A DNA stretch of 15,842 nucleotides from positions 1 through 15,842 of the forward strand of contig DKYS01000125.1 in NCBI GenBank assembly GCA_002493395.1, read 5' to 3'. Source of the DNA: Turicibacter sp. UBA7094 (GTDB lineage: Bacteria > Bacillota_I > Bacilli_A > MOL361 > Turicibacteraceae). The notes under the pieces are model-generated. The model did no database searches, was not told the DNA's origin, and was given only the letters and a program-made list of their open reading frames with translations. Of the stretch, positions 1 through 7,488 are shown in pieces; the stretch's first letter is position 1, and the number at the start of each line of letters is the position of its first letter. The translations under genes and the position numbers were made by a program.

Positions 1-63
1 AATGGTATGCTAAGATTATATTATGATAGAGAGAAAAGGTCACATGGTTAGGGGGGGAAAAAT

Positions 64-279
64 TTGAAACAGTCTAAATCAGATAAAGAAGGAAAACATA
101 AAGAGAACCATGAAACTGATTATATCTCCTTAGGTATAGCCTATGGAACTTCAATCGGTTTGATGATAGGTACATTTCTGTCCATCTATTTCGGGATAAT
201 GTGGATAATATACGGTAATATAGTAGGAATGCTATTGGGGATGGCGATTGGATACTATAAAACTTGGACATCTAGATAA
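64..279 (+). CDS. Small two-pass membrane protein, glycine-zipper-like
   Basis: A 71-residue protein of unknown function. The start is TTG, chosen because a run of seven G (51-57) lies six bases upstream as a ribosome binding site. The first 20 residues are charged and lysine-rich, followed by two hydrophobic segments (about 22-44 and 47-65) rich in glycine spaced as GxxxG (GTSIGLMIG, GNIVGMLLGMAIG), which is typical of packed transmembrane hairpins. The C-terminus is short and basic. The upstream region is cut by the window edge; TATGAT at 22-27 could be a -10 element. It stands alone on this strand. A role in membrane association is inferred; no family is recognised. Confidence 0.7.
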   Translation: MKQSKSDKEGKHKENHETDYISLGIAYGTSIGLMIGTFLSIYFGIMWIIYGNIVGMLLGMAIGYYKTWTSR

Positions 280-300
280 ATTTTTTACAAGCGAACACTT

Positions 301-329
301 TTAACTTAACAATAGAATACCTTTATAAT
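301..329 (+). promoter_or_regulatory. Orphan candidate promoter
   Basis: A perfect TATAAT (324-329) lies 17 bases after TTAACT (301-306, four of six matches to TTGACA). No plus-strand gene follows before the hairpin at 459-488, so transcription from here would give an RNA of about 150 bases. An in-frame 23-codon ORF (351-422) lies inside it but has no ribosome binding site. AT-rich DNA gives such matches by chance. Confidence 0.3.
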
Positions 330-458
330 AAAAAAAGATATCCGTAGTTGATGGATACCATCTCTAATGTAGAATATACATCTGTTTATAGATCGGATTT
401 TGTTTTCGTAAGACCTAGCTGAAGGTATCTTAAAACTAGACTCTCTTTAAAAACAGCT

Positions 459-488
459 AAAAACCACTGCCAATCGGTAGTGGTTTTT
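459..488. terminator. Bidirectional hairpin terminator
   Basis: The arms AAAAACCACTGCC (459-471) and GGTAGTGGTTTTT (476-488) pair around the loop AATC, with one G-T pair. A or T runs flank both sides, so it can end transcripts from either direction: the 64-279 gene (or an orphan RNA) on plus, and the 532-660 small gene on minus. Confidence 0.8.
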
Positions 489-531
489 AGTAACTTCAAT
501 TCATTAAAAGAATACACGTCCATTAAACCTG

Positions 532-660
532 TTAACGAGTCTGTTCATCTTTGCTTTTTGATTTAAGGTGATCTTTATAAACCGCCGCTTGTGTCAATGT
601 ACTTCCTCGTTTTAAATTTAATTCACTAAGACAATGTAACTGAGCAGGTGCTAATTTCAT
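532..660 (-). CDS. Small basic protein downstream of the GH3 gene
   Basis: A 42-residue ORF beginning MKLAPAQLHCLSELNLKRG and ending KSKSKDEQTR. The start is well supported: AGGAGG lies eight bases before the ATG at 660, one of the best ribosome binding sites in the window. It starts 65 bases after the stop of the GH3 glycosidase on the same strand, with no terminator seen between them, and its transcript would end at the hairpin 459-488. It has no membrane segment; the C-terminal third is lysine-rich and probably disordered. No family is recognised. It could be a real small protein co-transcribed with the glycosidase or a relic; the ribosome site favours translation. Confidence 0.55.
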   Translation of the reverse strand: MKLAPAQLHCLSELNLKRGSTLTQAAVYKDHLKSKSKDEQTR

Positions 661-725
661 AACACGCGCCTCCTTTAATATTAAGTTACATTCTTAATAT
701 TCCAAACTATATAACTCTTTATACA

Positions 726-2948
726 TCATTTATTTAATATATTTAATATTGTGACTAATCGATCAACCATTGCCAAATCAACGATTTGAAAACTAGCAAG
801 TGCTCGAATGGGCATTTCTTTAATCATTCCAATATCAAATTGTTGGTCTTCTCTAAGTGTCTCTATTAACTCTGTGATCATTTTACTCAATTTCGGATTT
901 TTAATGAGTTCATTAAATGTCGTATTAGCTGTGATTGAAGTATTTAACTTCAAGGTATTCTTAACCCTGACTGTCTCCTTCAAGACAATCTCTCTCGATG
1001 ATTTACCTATAAGTATCCCGTAATCGCCCGTCTCAACATACCAATCATGAATTTTAGGATGGTAATAAGCAAAATCGCGTTTAGCAAGAGTAAAGGAAGC
1101 GGTCCGCGTTTCTCCCGGGTTTAGTGCTACTTTCTTAAACTGACGTAACTCTTTTACTGGGCGAATTGCCCCTTCAGTCGGGTTTTCAACGTACAACTGA
1201 ACAATCTCTTTACCAAATACCTTCCCCGTATTCGTAACATCTACGTGAACGACTAACGACTCATTATCCTTTATTTCTAATTGACTTATCCTTAATTGGT
1301 CATATTTAAACGTTGTATAACTACAGCCATGGCCGAATGGAAATAAAACATCCATATTCTTTGCATCATAATACCGATACCCGACAAAAAATCGCTCATT
1401 GTAATAGACGTGATGATCCACCACTTTTGAGGATAAGTAAGCCGGATGGTCCTCTAACCGAAGAGGAAAAGTTTCCGCAAGTTTACCGGATGGATTAACC
1501 AATCCGAATAATAAATCTACCGTTGCCTCCCCAACAGCCTCACCCGATAGATACATCTCTAAAATCGCATTCACCTCATTCACCCATGGCATTTCAATAG
1601 GAGCCCCATTATGCAAAACGACAACTGTATTCTTTTGAACCTTAGTGACTTCCTGAATCAGCCTATTTTGAACATCTGGTAACCTCATATGAGGACGATC
1701 ATAAAACTCCGTTTCAAACGATTCGGGCAATCCAGCAAAGATAACCGCTACCTCGCATGATTTCGCTAATTCAATCGCCTGATGTAACAACCGTTCATTG
1801 AGCGAGCTGTCCTCAGGTAAGAAGCCTTCGGCAAACGAAACCTCCGTTATTTCCTTCACCGCCTCTAACGCAGAACTCACCCGATAAGGTTGAATATGCG
1901 AACTTCCCCCTCCTTGATATCGCGGAGCCTTGGCAAACTCACCGATAAAAGCAATTTTACTTCCCGAAGATTTTAGGGGTAAAGCTCCTTCATTTTTTAA
2001 TAAGACAGCACTCTCTACCGCAATCTCTTTGGCTAATTGGTGATGATGATTTTTATTAAATGGAGGGTGTTTTTTATTCTTTTTAGAGAGAAGAACTTTT
2101 TCTAAAATACGTTTTACACTCCGATTTAAAACTTCTTCTTCAATTTCGTTATTTTTAATAGCCTTTAATAATACGTCATCATTCATTCCATGATTACCTG
2201 GCATCTGTAAATCCATTCCTGCCTTTAAAGCTGGCACTCGTTGGTTAACCGCCCCCCAATCACTCACAACGAATCCATCGAATCCCCATTCATCTCTTAA
2301 AATATCTGTTAGAAATGTTTTAGATTCCCCAACATACTCTCCATTGAGACGATTATAAGAAGACATCACACTCCACGGCTTTGCCCGTTTAATCGCCTTT
2401 TCAAATCCAGCTAAATAAATTTCACGTAATGTTCGTTCATCAACTTCTGAACTGGCGGTCATTCGGTAACTTTCTTGGTTATTACACGCAAAGTGTTTAA
2501 GACACGTCCCTACGTGTTGTTCCTGCACACCTAAAATATAAGTGGTTGCTAATTCGCCCGTTAAGTGAGGATCTTCTGAAAAATATTCAAAGTTTCGTCC
2601 GCCTAATGGGGAACGTTTAATATTAATGGCAGGTCCAAGTAAGAGACCGATATTTTCTGAAAGGCACTCCTTTCCGAGGGCCTGTCCCAATCGCTTTAAT
2701 AGTTGATAATCAAATGAACACGCTGTTGTCGCCGCACTCGGAAAACAAATGGCTTCTTCACTTTTGTTCATCTCTAAAAAGTTTGTATCTCCCGCCTGCT
2801 TTCTTAATCCATGAGGGCCATCACACATCATCATACTCGGGATATTGGCATGAAGAATTGATTTGGTATGCCAAAAATCTTCTCCCGAACAAAGTGCTAC
2901 CTTTTCCTCTAATGATAACTGGCTAACTAGGACATCTATCGATTCCAT
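726..2948 (-). CDS. Glycoside hydrolase family 3 beta-glucosidase, intracellular
   Basis: A 740-residue enzyme that should remove terminal beta-linked glucose (or xylose and related sugars) from short oligosaccharides. There is no signal peptide, so it is cytoplasmic and would act on imported sugars. Order: family 3 TIM barrel (about 1-290) with CDGPHG at 42-47, KHFACNNQE at 151-159 and the nucleophile D230 in VVSDWGA; the C-terminal alpha/beta sandwich (about 310-545) with GGGSSH at 347-351 and a likely acid/base E414 in FETEFYDR; a fibronectin III-like domain (about 565-655); then a helical tail of about 75 residues. The ATG at 2948 follows a GGAGGGAGA ribosome site. It is divergent from the 3086 gene and followed by a 42-residue small gene. 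The exact substrate cannot be read from sequence. Confidence 0.95.
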   Translation of the reverse strand: MESIDVLVSQLSLEEKVALCSGEDFWHTKSILHANIPSMMMCDGPHGLRKQAGDTNFLEMNKSEEAICFPSAATTACSFDYQLLKRLGQALGKECLSENIGLLLGPAINIKRSPLGGRNFEYFSEDPHLTGELATTYILGVQEQHVGTCLKHFACNNQESYRMTASSEVDERTLREIYLAGFEKAIKRAKPWSVMSSYNRLNGEYVGESKTFLTDILRDEWGFDGFVVSDWGAVNQRVPALKAGMDLQMPGNHGMNDDVLLKAIKNNEIEEEVLNRSVKRILEKVLLSKKNKKHPPFNKNHHHQLAKEIAVESAVLLKNEGALPLKSSGSKIAFIGEFAKAPRYQGGGSSHIQPYRVSSALEAVKEITEVSFAEGFLPEDSSLNERLLHQAIELAKSCEVAVIFAGLPESFETEFYDRPHMRLPDVQNRLIQEVTKVQKNTVVVLHNGAPIEMPWVNEVNAILEMYLSGEAVGEATVDLLFGLVNPSGKLAETFPLRLEDHPAYLSSKVVDHHVYYNERFFVGYRYYDAKNMDVLFPFGHGCSYTTFKYDQLRISQLEIKDNESLVVHVDVTNTGKVFGKEIVQLYVENPTEGAIRPVKELRQFKKVALNPGETRTASFTLAKRDFAYYHPKIHDWYVETGDYGILIGKSSREIVLKETVRVKNTLKLNTSITANTTFNELIKNPKLSKMITELIETLREDQQFDIGMIKEMPIRALASFQIVDLAMVDRLVTILNILNK

Positions 2949-2998
2949 TCTCTCCCTCCTCTCTTTTTAAACAGTATATTCCATTCAATCAAAAGTTA

Positions 2999-3007
2999 TT
3001 TATACCA
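2999..3007 (-). promoter_or_regulatory. Extended -10 element for the GH3 gene
   Basis: On the minus strand TGGTATAAA is an extended -10 (TG, one base, TATAAA) about 50 bases upstream of the GH3 start. The -35 region is poor (GTAAGA), as is common with extended -10 promoters. On the other strand TATACT (3050-3055) may be the -10 of the divergent 3086 gene, also with a weak -35. I saw no catabolite-response-element match here. Confidence 0.4.
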
Positions 3008-3085
3008 ATAAAATAAAGTTTTCTTACACTTTTTAGTTCGTAATAATGATATACTAAAATTAACAGTTTATTGGAGGGGATCTTA

Positions 3086-3493
3086 ATGCATACAACAGAT
3101 ATGCCGTCACATGATTATCAGGAGGAGCAAAACGAATCAAAGAAAAAAAACATTCGCACATTTTTTACTTCAATCATTCATTTAGTGGGAACTGCAATTA
3201 AAAATCGACTAGACGCTTTAAGAAAAGATAATCGATCACTACTGACTGGACTCTTTATCGTCAGCGCCGCTTCTTGCCTTTTCACTGGAGTGATTGCCTA
3301 TTATACGATGAATCAACCTAAACAACCATCTAATGAAGAGATTATCGCAAATTTCTTTAATGAAAATCCTTATTATTTTGATTCTCAAAATCCTGGGGAT
3401 ACTCCAAATGATATTCAAGAATTTTTAGAAGAATGGTTTTTCGATTTTACGAATCCTTCGCACTCTTCTGAAGAGCCATTTCAAGAATTTTAA
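3086..3493 (+). CDS. Single-pass membrane protein with acidic external tail
   Basis: A 135-residue protein of unknown function. The ATG at 3086 is preferred over a TTG at 3071 because GGAGGGG (3073-3079) lies just upstream of it and would otherwise be inside the gene. The N-terminal 50 residues are polar and mixed charge (many K and R at 19-49), followed by one membrane segment (about 51-74, SLLTGLFIVSAASCLFTGVI) and a 60-residue acidic, aromatic tail rich in E, D, N and F. Positive-inside reasoning puts the tail outside the cell. It is divergent from the GH3 gene. It resembles small envelope-anchored proteins, but I recognise no domain. Confidence 0.75.
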   Translation: MHTTDMPSHDYQEEQNESKKKNIRTFFTSIIHLVGTAIKNRLDALRKDNRSLLTGLFIVSAASCLFTGVIAYYTMNQPKQPSNEEIIANFFNENPYYFDSQNPGDTPNDIQEFLEEWFFDFTNPSHSSEEPFQEF

Positions 3494-3624
3494 TTAATCA
3501 TTTGCCGATATAAAAATAAACAGTGGTTTGGTGGTTTACCTTTATCATCTAAGCACACTTCATGTGCTTTCTTAAATAAGCTTAAGGTAGTTTTCACCGT
3601 CACAGTTGTAGATCGTCCTATCAA
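3490..3624 (-). other. Possible short ORF or gene remnant
   Basis: A 44-codon minus-strand frame opens at TTG 3624 (alternative GTG starts at 3603 and 3597). Its composition looks protein-like, with LSLFKKAHEVCLDDKGKP and a PPNHCLFLYRQMIN end. It overlaps the last four bases of the plus-strand gene. AGGA lies about 12 bases before the GTG at 3603, a poor ribosome site, and there is no clear promoter. It may be the surviving C-terminus of a lost gene or a chance open frame. Confidence 0.25.
3551..3570 (+). terminator. Weak hairpin after the 3086-3493 gene
   Basis: AAGCACA (3551-3557) and TGTGCTT (3563-3569) pair around the loop CTTCA. The following tract TTCTTAAATAA is only partly T, so termination would be weak. 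The rest of the gap 3571-3756 holds no other clear element except the ribosome site AAGGAG (3744-3749) of the next gene. Confidence 0.35.
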
Positions 3625-3756
3625 TTAAAAAATATAGGTATTTCTCTATAAAAAGGATAAATAGGATAAGAATGTAAAAGATATTTCGCTAAGCATATAG
3701 ACTCTTTGAAAAAGTCATGACATAATTTTAACGATATATCATGAAGGAGTGAAGTT

Positions 3757-4695
3757 ATGAAACGAGTTCAAATTAAAGATACAACGTTATCCTTATGCCC
3801 TATTGGTTTTGGAACAGCAAATGCCGGAATCGCTTGGGACAATGAGGAAGCCTTTAAGATGCTTGATTTATATGTAAGCTTGGGTGGGAACGTCATTGAC
3901 ACTGCTCGTATTTACAGTGATTGGGTTGATGGAGAAATTGGTCGTTCAGAACGCGTTATTGGTGACTGGATTAAACACCGAGGTCACCACGAGGATTTAG
4001 TTATCATTTCAAAGGGTGGTCATCCCCCACTAAATGAAATGGATAAAAGCAGACTTAGTAAAGAAGAAATGACCTACGACTTAAATAAAAGTTTAGAAGC
4101 TCTTGGTATTGAATGTCTTGATATTTATTTTTACCATCGCGATGATTTAAATCGTCCTGTTTCTGAATTAATCGAAACAATGCAAGATTTTGTTCGTGCT
4201 GGAAAAATAAAATATTACGGGTGCTCTAACTGGACGACAGCCCGCATGAAAGAGGCCATGGAGTATTGCAAAGAAAAAGGATATCGTGGATTTGTTGCTA
4301 GTCAGGTCCTTTATAATATTGCCTCTAAAGAGATGGCACCTTATCCAGATGAAACGATGGTAACAATGGATGAGGAAATGTTAGCCTTCCATGAAGAATC
4401 AACCGTTTTAGCAATGCCTTATTTTAGTTTATGTAGCGGGTTCTTTACGAAACTCAAAAATGGGGGCGATGTAAGCACAAGTCCTTACTATACCGAAAAA
4501 AATCTAGAGCTTGCTAGCCATTTAAATCATTTAGCCGCTAAGTATGAAGCGACTTTATCACAAATCGTTATGGGGTATTTAACAACGCACAAACTCCCAA
4601 TGTGCGCATTGGCCGGAGCAAGCCGTCCCGAACAATTAATCGATTTTATGAAAACACTCGATTTAACAATCAACGCAAAAGAATACGACTATTAA
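3757..4695 (+). CDS. Aldo/keto reductase
   Basis: A 312-residue NAD(P)H-dependent oxidoreductase of the aldo/keto reductase superfamily, a single (alpha/beta)8 barrel at the usual length. The catalytic tetrad is complete: D48 and Y53 in NVIDTARIY, K86 in IISKGGH and H127 in YFYHRDD. The cofactor-binding end carries SQIVMGYLTTH (268-278) and AGASRPEQL (286-294), as expected. The protein is cytoplasmic. The start is ATG with AAGGAG seven bases upstream. It has its own leader and a terminator immediately downstream, so it is probably monocistronic. The neighbouring glycosidase could hint at a sugar or sugar-derived carbonyl substrate, but they lie on opposite strands and the link is weak. The specific substrate is unknown. 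Confidence 0.93.
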   Translation: MKRVQIKDTTLSLCPIGFGTANAGIAWDNEEAFKMLDLYVSLGGNVIDTARIYSDWVDGEIGRSERVIGDWIKHRGHHEDLVIISKGGHPPLNEMDKSRLSKEEMTYDLNKSLEALGIECLDIYFYHRDDLNRPVSELIETMQDFVRAGKIKYYGCSNWTTARMKEAMEYCKEKGYRGFVASQVLYNIASKEMAPYPDETMVTMDEEMLAFHEESTVLAMPYFSLCSGFFTKLKNGGDVSTSPYYTEKNLELASHLNHLAAKYEATLSQIVMGYLTTHKLPMCALAGASRPEQLIDFMKTLDLTINAKEYDY

Positions 4696-4709
4696 ATCTT
4701 TGTAAGCTT

Positions 4710-4741
4710 GGCATGAGACAACTTTGCTTCATGCCCTTTTA
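4710..4741 (+). terminator. Terminator of the aldo/keto reductase gene
   Basis: GGCATGA (4710-4716) pairs with TCATGCC (4729-4735), followed by the T-rich tract TTTTATTTAT. It begins 14 bases after the stop codon. Confidence 0.75.
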
Positions 4742-4742
4742 T

Positions 4743-4751
4743 TTATCCACA
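4743..4751 (+). other. Perfect DnaA-box 9-mer in an intergenic gap
   Basis: TTATCCACA, the consensus DnaA binding 9-mer, lies between the reductase terminator and the next gene. It is the only intergenic one of five exact copies in the window; the others are at 6724-6732 (minus), 10395-10403 (minus), 11608-11616 (plus) and 12019-12027 (minus), all inside genes. A single box is not an origin, and no dnaA or dnaN is nearby. Confidence 0.35.
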
Positions 4752-4825
4752 GCTTCTAAAATTAGAATTATATCCCCGTATTTCTGTTCTACTTTTATTA
4801 ATTAGATGGGAGAGAGAAGAAAAAG

Positions 4826-5140
4826 ATGCAAAATCTTAAGCAAAACATCACTTATTTTTTAGGGATTCATCAATTCATTTCGTGTTTAGGCCTTTTATTA
4901 GCAGGGGCCTTCTTCTTTAAATCGGATGCTAACATAGCACTGGTGCTATTATTACTCATCATCAATCTATGGTCTATTGGTTATGACTTTTATACGGATA
5001 AACGTAAAAGAAGACTAATGAATACTTGTTATAAATTAAGCTCAATCACCAATAAATGGGGCATCTATCTTTATTTATTTACAATATTGCTAGGTTCAGC
5101 CACGATTAAAATCCTAGTCCCTATCTTGTTCATATACTAG
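4826..5140 (+). CDS. Small three-pass membrane protein
   Basis: A 104-residue hydrophobic protein with three predicted membrane segments (about 11-31, 36-53 and 79-103) and a strongly basic loop TDKRKRR at 57-63, which should face the cytoplasm. The ATG is preceded by a purine-rich stretch (GGGAGAGAGAAG, 4808-4819), a fair ribosome site. It is flanked upstream by the reductase terminator and downstream by a long terminator, so it is its own unit. No family is recognised and no catalytic motif is visible. Confidence 0.7.
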   Translation: MQNLKQNITYFLGIHQFISCLGLLLAGAFFFKSDANIALVLLLLIINLWSIGYDFYTDKRKRRLMNTCYKLSSITNKWGIYLYLFTILLGSATIKILVPILFIY

Positions 5141-5155
5141 TACTGACTATTAATC

Positions 5156-5196
5156 AAAAAAGACGATACTACCGAATAAATAGTATCGTCTTTTTT
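5156..5196. terminator. Long perfect hairpin terminator
   Basis: AAAAAAGACGATACTA (5156-5171) and TAGTATCGTCTTTTTT (5181-5196) form a 16-bp perfect stem around a 9-base loop. It ends the 4826-5140 transcript and has T runs in both directions. Confidence 0.9.
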
Positions 5197-5231
5197 AGAA
5201 GTATCATTAATAACCTTTTTTCAAAAGCTTG

Positions 5232-5281
5232 GGGTCAGAATTTAATGGATTTCTGTTCTTAAGGGTCAAATTCATCCATTA
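5232..5281. repeat. Paired GGGTCA direct repeats with an inverted 8-mer
   Basis: GGGTCA (5232-5237), five bases, then TAATGGAT (5243-5250) is followed by GGGTCA (5263-5268), five bases, then ATCCATTA (5274-5281). The hexamers are direct repeats and the octamers are perfect inverted repeats, with identical internal spacing. The surrounding gap 5197-5489, between two convergent genes, holds no gene I can support; TATAAT at 5380-5385 lacks a good -35. Confidence 0.45.
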
Positions 5282-5489
5282 TTTCACTCTACCTTTTCCT
5301 TATCCTTTATATTGATAATTCCCTCCAATAATCATATTTTTGATGGACTAAATGAATCTTTTACCTTTCATAAATGTTATATAATTTAGTATGAATTTAA
5401 CGCTTTGGGAAAAAATAATAAACGGCTATCTATAGTCTTATATGCTAAGTAATTCTAACTTTTAGCCTTCTTTCTACTTCCTAAACCAT

Positions 5490-5522
5490 AAAAAGCCACG
5501 AGGGATATCCCTTCGTGGCTTT
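5490..5522 (-). terminator. Terminator of the 5529-5993 gene
   Basis: AAAGCCACG (5492-5500) pairs with CGTGGCTTT (5514-5522). The intervening bases include the palindrome GGGATATCCC (5502-5511), extending the stem with one bulged base. Read on minus, it starts seven bases after the stop codon and ends in a T run. Confidence 0.85.
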
Positions 5523-5528
5523 CTTAGT

Positions 5529-5993
5529 TTATAGGTAAATCACCATTAATATTGAAACAATCATGTTGAAAATAAGAACGAGATGATCCATTAAATACCC
5601 AATGATAAAATAACTCGTCTTCTCTTTTCCTACAATAATTTGTTCTAATGAAAAATCACCGATTAAATGGAACATGGATAATAAAAAGCAGGCAACGGTC
5701 ACGATAGATTGTTGATAAATAAAAGCACCAATAACAGGATGAAAAACTAACGCCATTCCCATTAATCGAACAATCCGATTAATTAGCGCACTAACATCTA
5801 CGACAATCCCCGCTTCCTGATACGTCTCTGTCGCTACCTGTACAATATCTGTATTCAATTCTGTAATCGCGGCTTTTACTCCTTTCACATATCCACTATA
5901 TGAAATTAAGCGTTCACGTCTGATAATCGATCGAATACTCCTAATCATTAAAAAAATAAAACTACATAAGATGGCTGCCTTTACAATAAACAT
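5529..5993 (-). CDS. Four-pass membrane protein of unknown function
   Basis: A 154-residue protein with a hydrophobic N-terminus (1-18), a basic stretch (IRSIRSIIRRER, about 17-28), a soluble stretch of about 45 residues (SYSGYVKGVKAAITELN onward) and three further membrane segments (about 74-90, 96-112 and 128-152). An in-frame TTG exists at 6023, but the mapped promoter (-10 at 6043-6048) would start the RNA only about 13 bases before it with no ribosome site, so I prefer the ATG at 5993, preceded by AGGAAG and GGGGAGAAAG. No family is recognised. It has its own promoter and terminator, so it is separate from the lipid cluster upstream. Confidence 0.7.
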   Translation of the reverse strand: MFIVKAAILCSFIFLMIRSIRSIIRRERLISYSGYVKGVKAAITELNTDIVQVATETYQEAGIVVDVSALINRIVRLMGMALVFHPVIGAFIYQQSIVTVACFLLSMFHLIGDFSLEQIIVGKEKTSYFIIGYLMDHLVLIFNMIVSILMVIYL

Positions 5994-6042
5994 AGTCTTC
6001 CTACTTTCTCCCCAAACGGTCAAATTCCGACATTACCCCTCT

Positions 6043-6071
6043 ATCATAAAAAAATAACGAAAGATAATCAA
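6043..6071 (-). promoter_or_regulatory. Sigma-A type promoter for the 5529-5993 gene
   Basis: On the minus strand TTGATT (6071-6066), 17 bases, TATGAT (6048-6043): five of six -10 matches and four of six -35 matches at ideal spacing. The start of transcription should fall near 6036, giving a leader of about 43 bases before the ATG at 5993. Confidence 0.65.
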
Positions 6072-6156
6072 GTCTAACAAGCGAGATTCCTAATATTTTC
6101 GCTCTCCTTCTTTATATCTTATGATGAAGATTTGAAATCATTAAAAAAATTAATAG

Positions 6157-6181
6157 AAAAACGATGGTTTAATAACCATCG
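6157..6181 (-). terminator. Terminator closing the Lit-patatin-small peptide cluster
   Basis: CGATGGTT (6162-6169) and AACCATCG (6174-6181) form a perfect 8-bp stem with a four-base loop; on the minus strand it is followed by TTTTTC. It lies about 110 bases after the stop at 6290. The rest of the 5994-6289 gap holds the promoter at 6043-6071 and nothing else I can name. Confidence 0.75.
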
Positions 6182-6289
6182 CCCTTCAATTGATTAAAAC
6201 TTCGAATCCCCCGAACCATCACTACTTCTTCATCCTTTAATTAATTAGATGTAAGACAGCTAGGGTTCCTTGTAAAGGGATATCTTCAT

Positions 6290-6439
6290 TTAATTATCTA
6301 AATTTATCTCGCCTTGATATTCCATAAATTTATATAACAAATAGGCAGGCAATCCATATTTAAATCCTGCTTTAAATAGAGCGCCTGATAGTTTTAACAC
6401 AAGAACTAAAAATATAATTAAACACGTTAATGTTAACAT
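6290..6439 (-). CDS. Small membrane peptide downstream of patatin
   Basis: A 49-residue peptide beginning MLTLTCLIIFLVLVLKLSG. The ATG at 6439 is chosen over the one at 6475 because a run of six G (6448-6453, minus strand) lies eight bases upstream as ribosome site. It has one N-terminal membrane segment (about 2-18), then an amphipathic stretch with spaced K, G and aromatic residues (ALFKAGFKYGLPAYLLYKF), then an acidic end. It starts 52 bases after the patatin stop with no terminator between them, so it is probably co-transcribed. Function is unknown; a membrane-associated regulator or partner of the patatin or Lit protein is only inference. Confidence 0.6.
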   Translation of the reverse strand: MLTLTCLIIFLVLVLKLSGALFKAGFKYGLPAYLLYKFMEYQGEINLDN

Positions 6440-6491
6440 GGTAACTTCCCCCCTATCAATGTATTTTATGTCCATTAATAGAATGAGTTAT

Positions 6492-7448
6492 TTATTTTTG
6501 ATACCTTTTTAAAAACTGTTCATTCCACTTACTATGTTGTTTAATATATGGATAAATATCTTTTCCTTTTAAGTGGGCAATTAACATTGGAGTGAGCGTC
6601 ACTAATGTATCCCGATACCCCATTTGGATTTTTTCTGTAATGGATGCTTGATTAAAATTTAATGTTCCCGATCCATTAATTAACTCTAACGAATTAGATG
6701 GATAAATCTCAATTAAATTCTTTTGTGGATAAAGACGTCGATCGACTTTATCTGTATACGTTAGATGGACAACAATCGCTAAATCCAACTGATGATTTTT
6801 TAATGGGGTGATTGGAACGTTATCCGCATTGGCACGGCTATACCGAGGATTATTAATTCCACCATCAGCATATTGTTTTCCTTTAAATGTAATCGATGGG
6901 AAAATATAAGGAACTGCACATGACCCAAGGGTAATATCAATCACATCTTCCTCATTATAGTCATTTAATTTAAAATATTCTGGATAACCATCGGTCACAT
7001 TATACGCACAACAATAAACATCTATATCTGTTTGATTCAATGTTCCGACATTAACAAACTCTTTAATATAATCACGTATTCCCTTTTGTGAAATTAAACC
7101 TAATTCACTTAAATCCCCTAGGGACTCCTTAGCCGAATCTAAAGAATGATTCGTCAATCGTTTAATCATATCTCCAAGATTGCTCAGCTTCATCGAATCT
7201 GATTTGGTTACGATTTTAGAATAGGAAAGCGACCGCCAACTCCGTTCAATCAATTCCTTGTCTTTCATGCATAAACAAAGGGCATTCAACGTTCCAATCG
7301 AAACGCCAGAAACGACTTCAATATTATTAATTAAGTCTACATCCCATAAGGCACGGATGACTCCCGCTTGATAAGCACCCTTTGCTCCCCCTCCTGCTAA
7401 GACTAATCCTACTTTTAAATTGAAAAGTTTACGTCCACGAAATATCAT
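6492..7448 (-). CDS. Patatin-like phospholipase
   Basis: A 318-residue serine acyl hydrolase of the patatin/NTE-type family (RssA/YchK-like layout), expected to cleave acyl esters of phospholipids or related lipids with a Ser-Asp dyad. The oxyanion loop GGGAKGAYQAG is at 19-29, the nucleophile S50 lies in the elbow GVSIG (48-52), and the catalytic D195 lies in ADGGINNP. There is no signal peptide; the N-terminus is basic, so it is cytoplasmic or at the inner face of the membrane. The C-terminal 100 residues lack a recognised domain. GAGGTG lies upstream of the ATG. It begins 40 bases after the Lit gene and is followed by a 49-residue membrane peptide, which suggests a small envelope-lipid operon. 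Confidence 0.93.
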   Translation of the reverse strand: MIFRGRKLFNLKVGLVLAGGGAKGAYQAGVIRALWDVDLINNIEVVSGVSIGTLNALCLCMKDKELIERSWRSLSYSKIVTKSDSMKLSNLGDMIKRLTNHSLDSAKESLGDLSELGLISQKGIRDYIKEFVNVGTLNQTDIDVYCCAYNVTDGYPEYFKLNDYNEEDVIDITLGSCAVPYIFPSITFKGKQYADGGINNPRYSRANADNVPITPLKNHQLDLAIVVHLTYTDKVDRRLYPQKNLIEIYPSNSLELINGSGTLNFNQASITEKIQMGYRDTLVTLTPMLIAHLKGKDIYPYIKQHSKWNEQFLKRYQK

Positions 7449-7488
7449 CCTAACACCTCAAATCCAATTATAATATGATGAAAAAAGT

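Noticed and set aside
726..4695. Sugar-utilisation operon joining the glycosidase and the reductase
   Set aside because: They are on opposite strands with another gene between; no transporter or sugar regulator is present.
4602..4805. 67-codon frame overlapping the reductase end
   Set aside because: It is in another frame of a clear gene, has no ribosome site and crosses a terminator.
5391..5435. 14-residue leaderless peptide after TATAAT at 5380
   Set aside because: There is no good -35 and no ribosome site; too short to support.
6001..6033. 10-residue leader peptide before the 5529-5993 gene
   Set aside because: The ATG at 6033 lies almost at the predicted start of transcription with no room for a ribosome site; likely chance.
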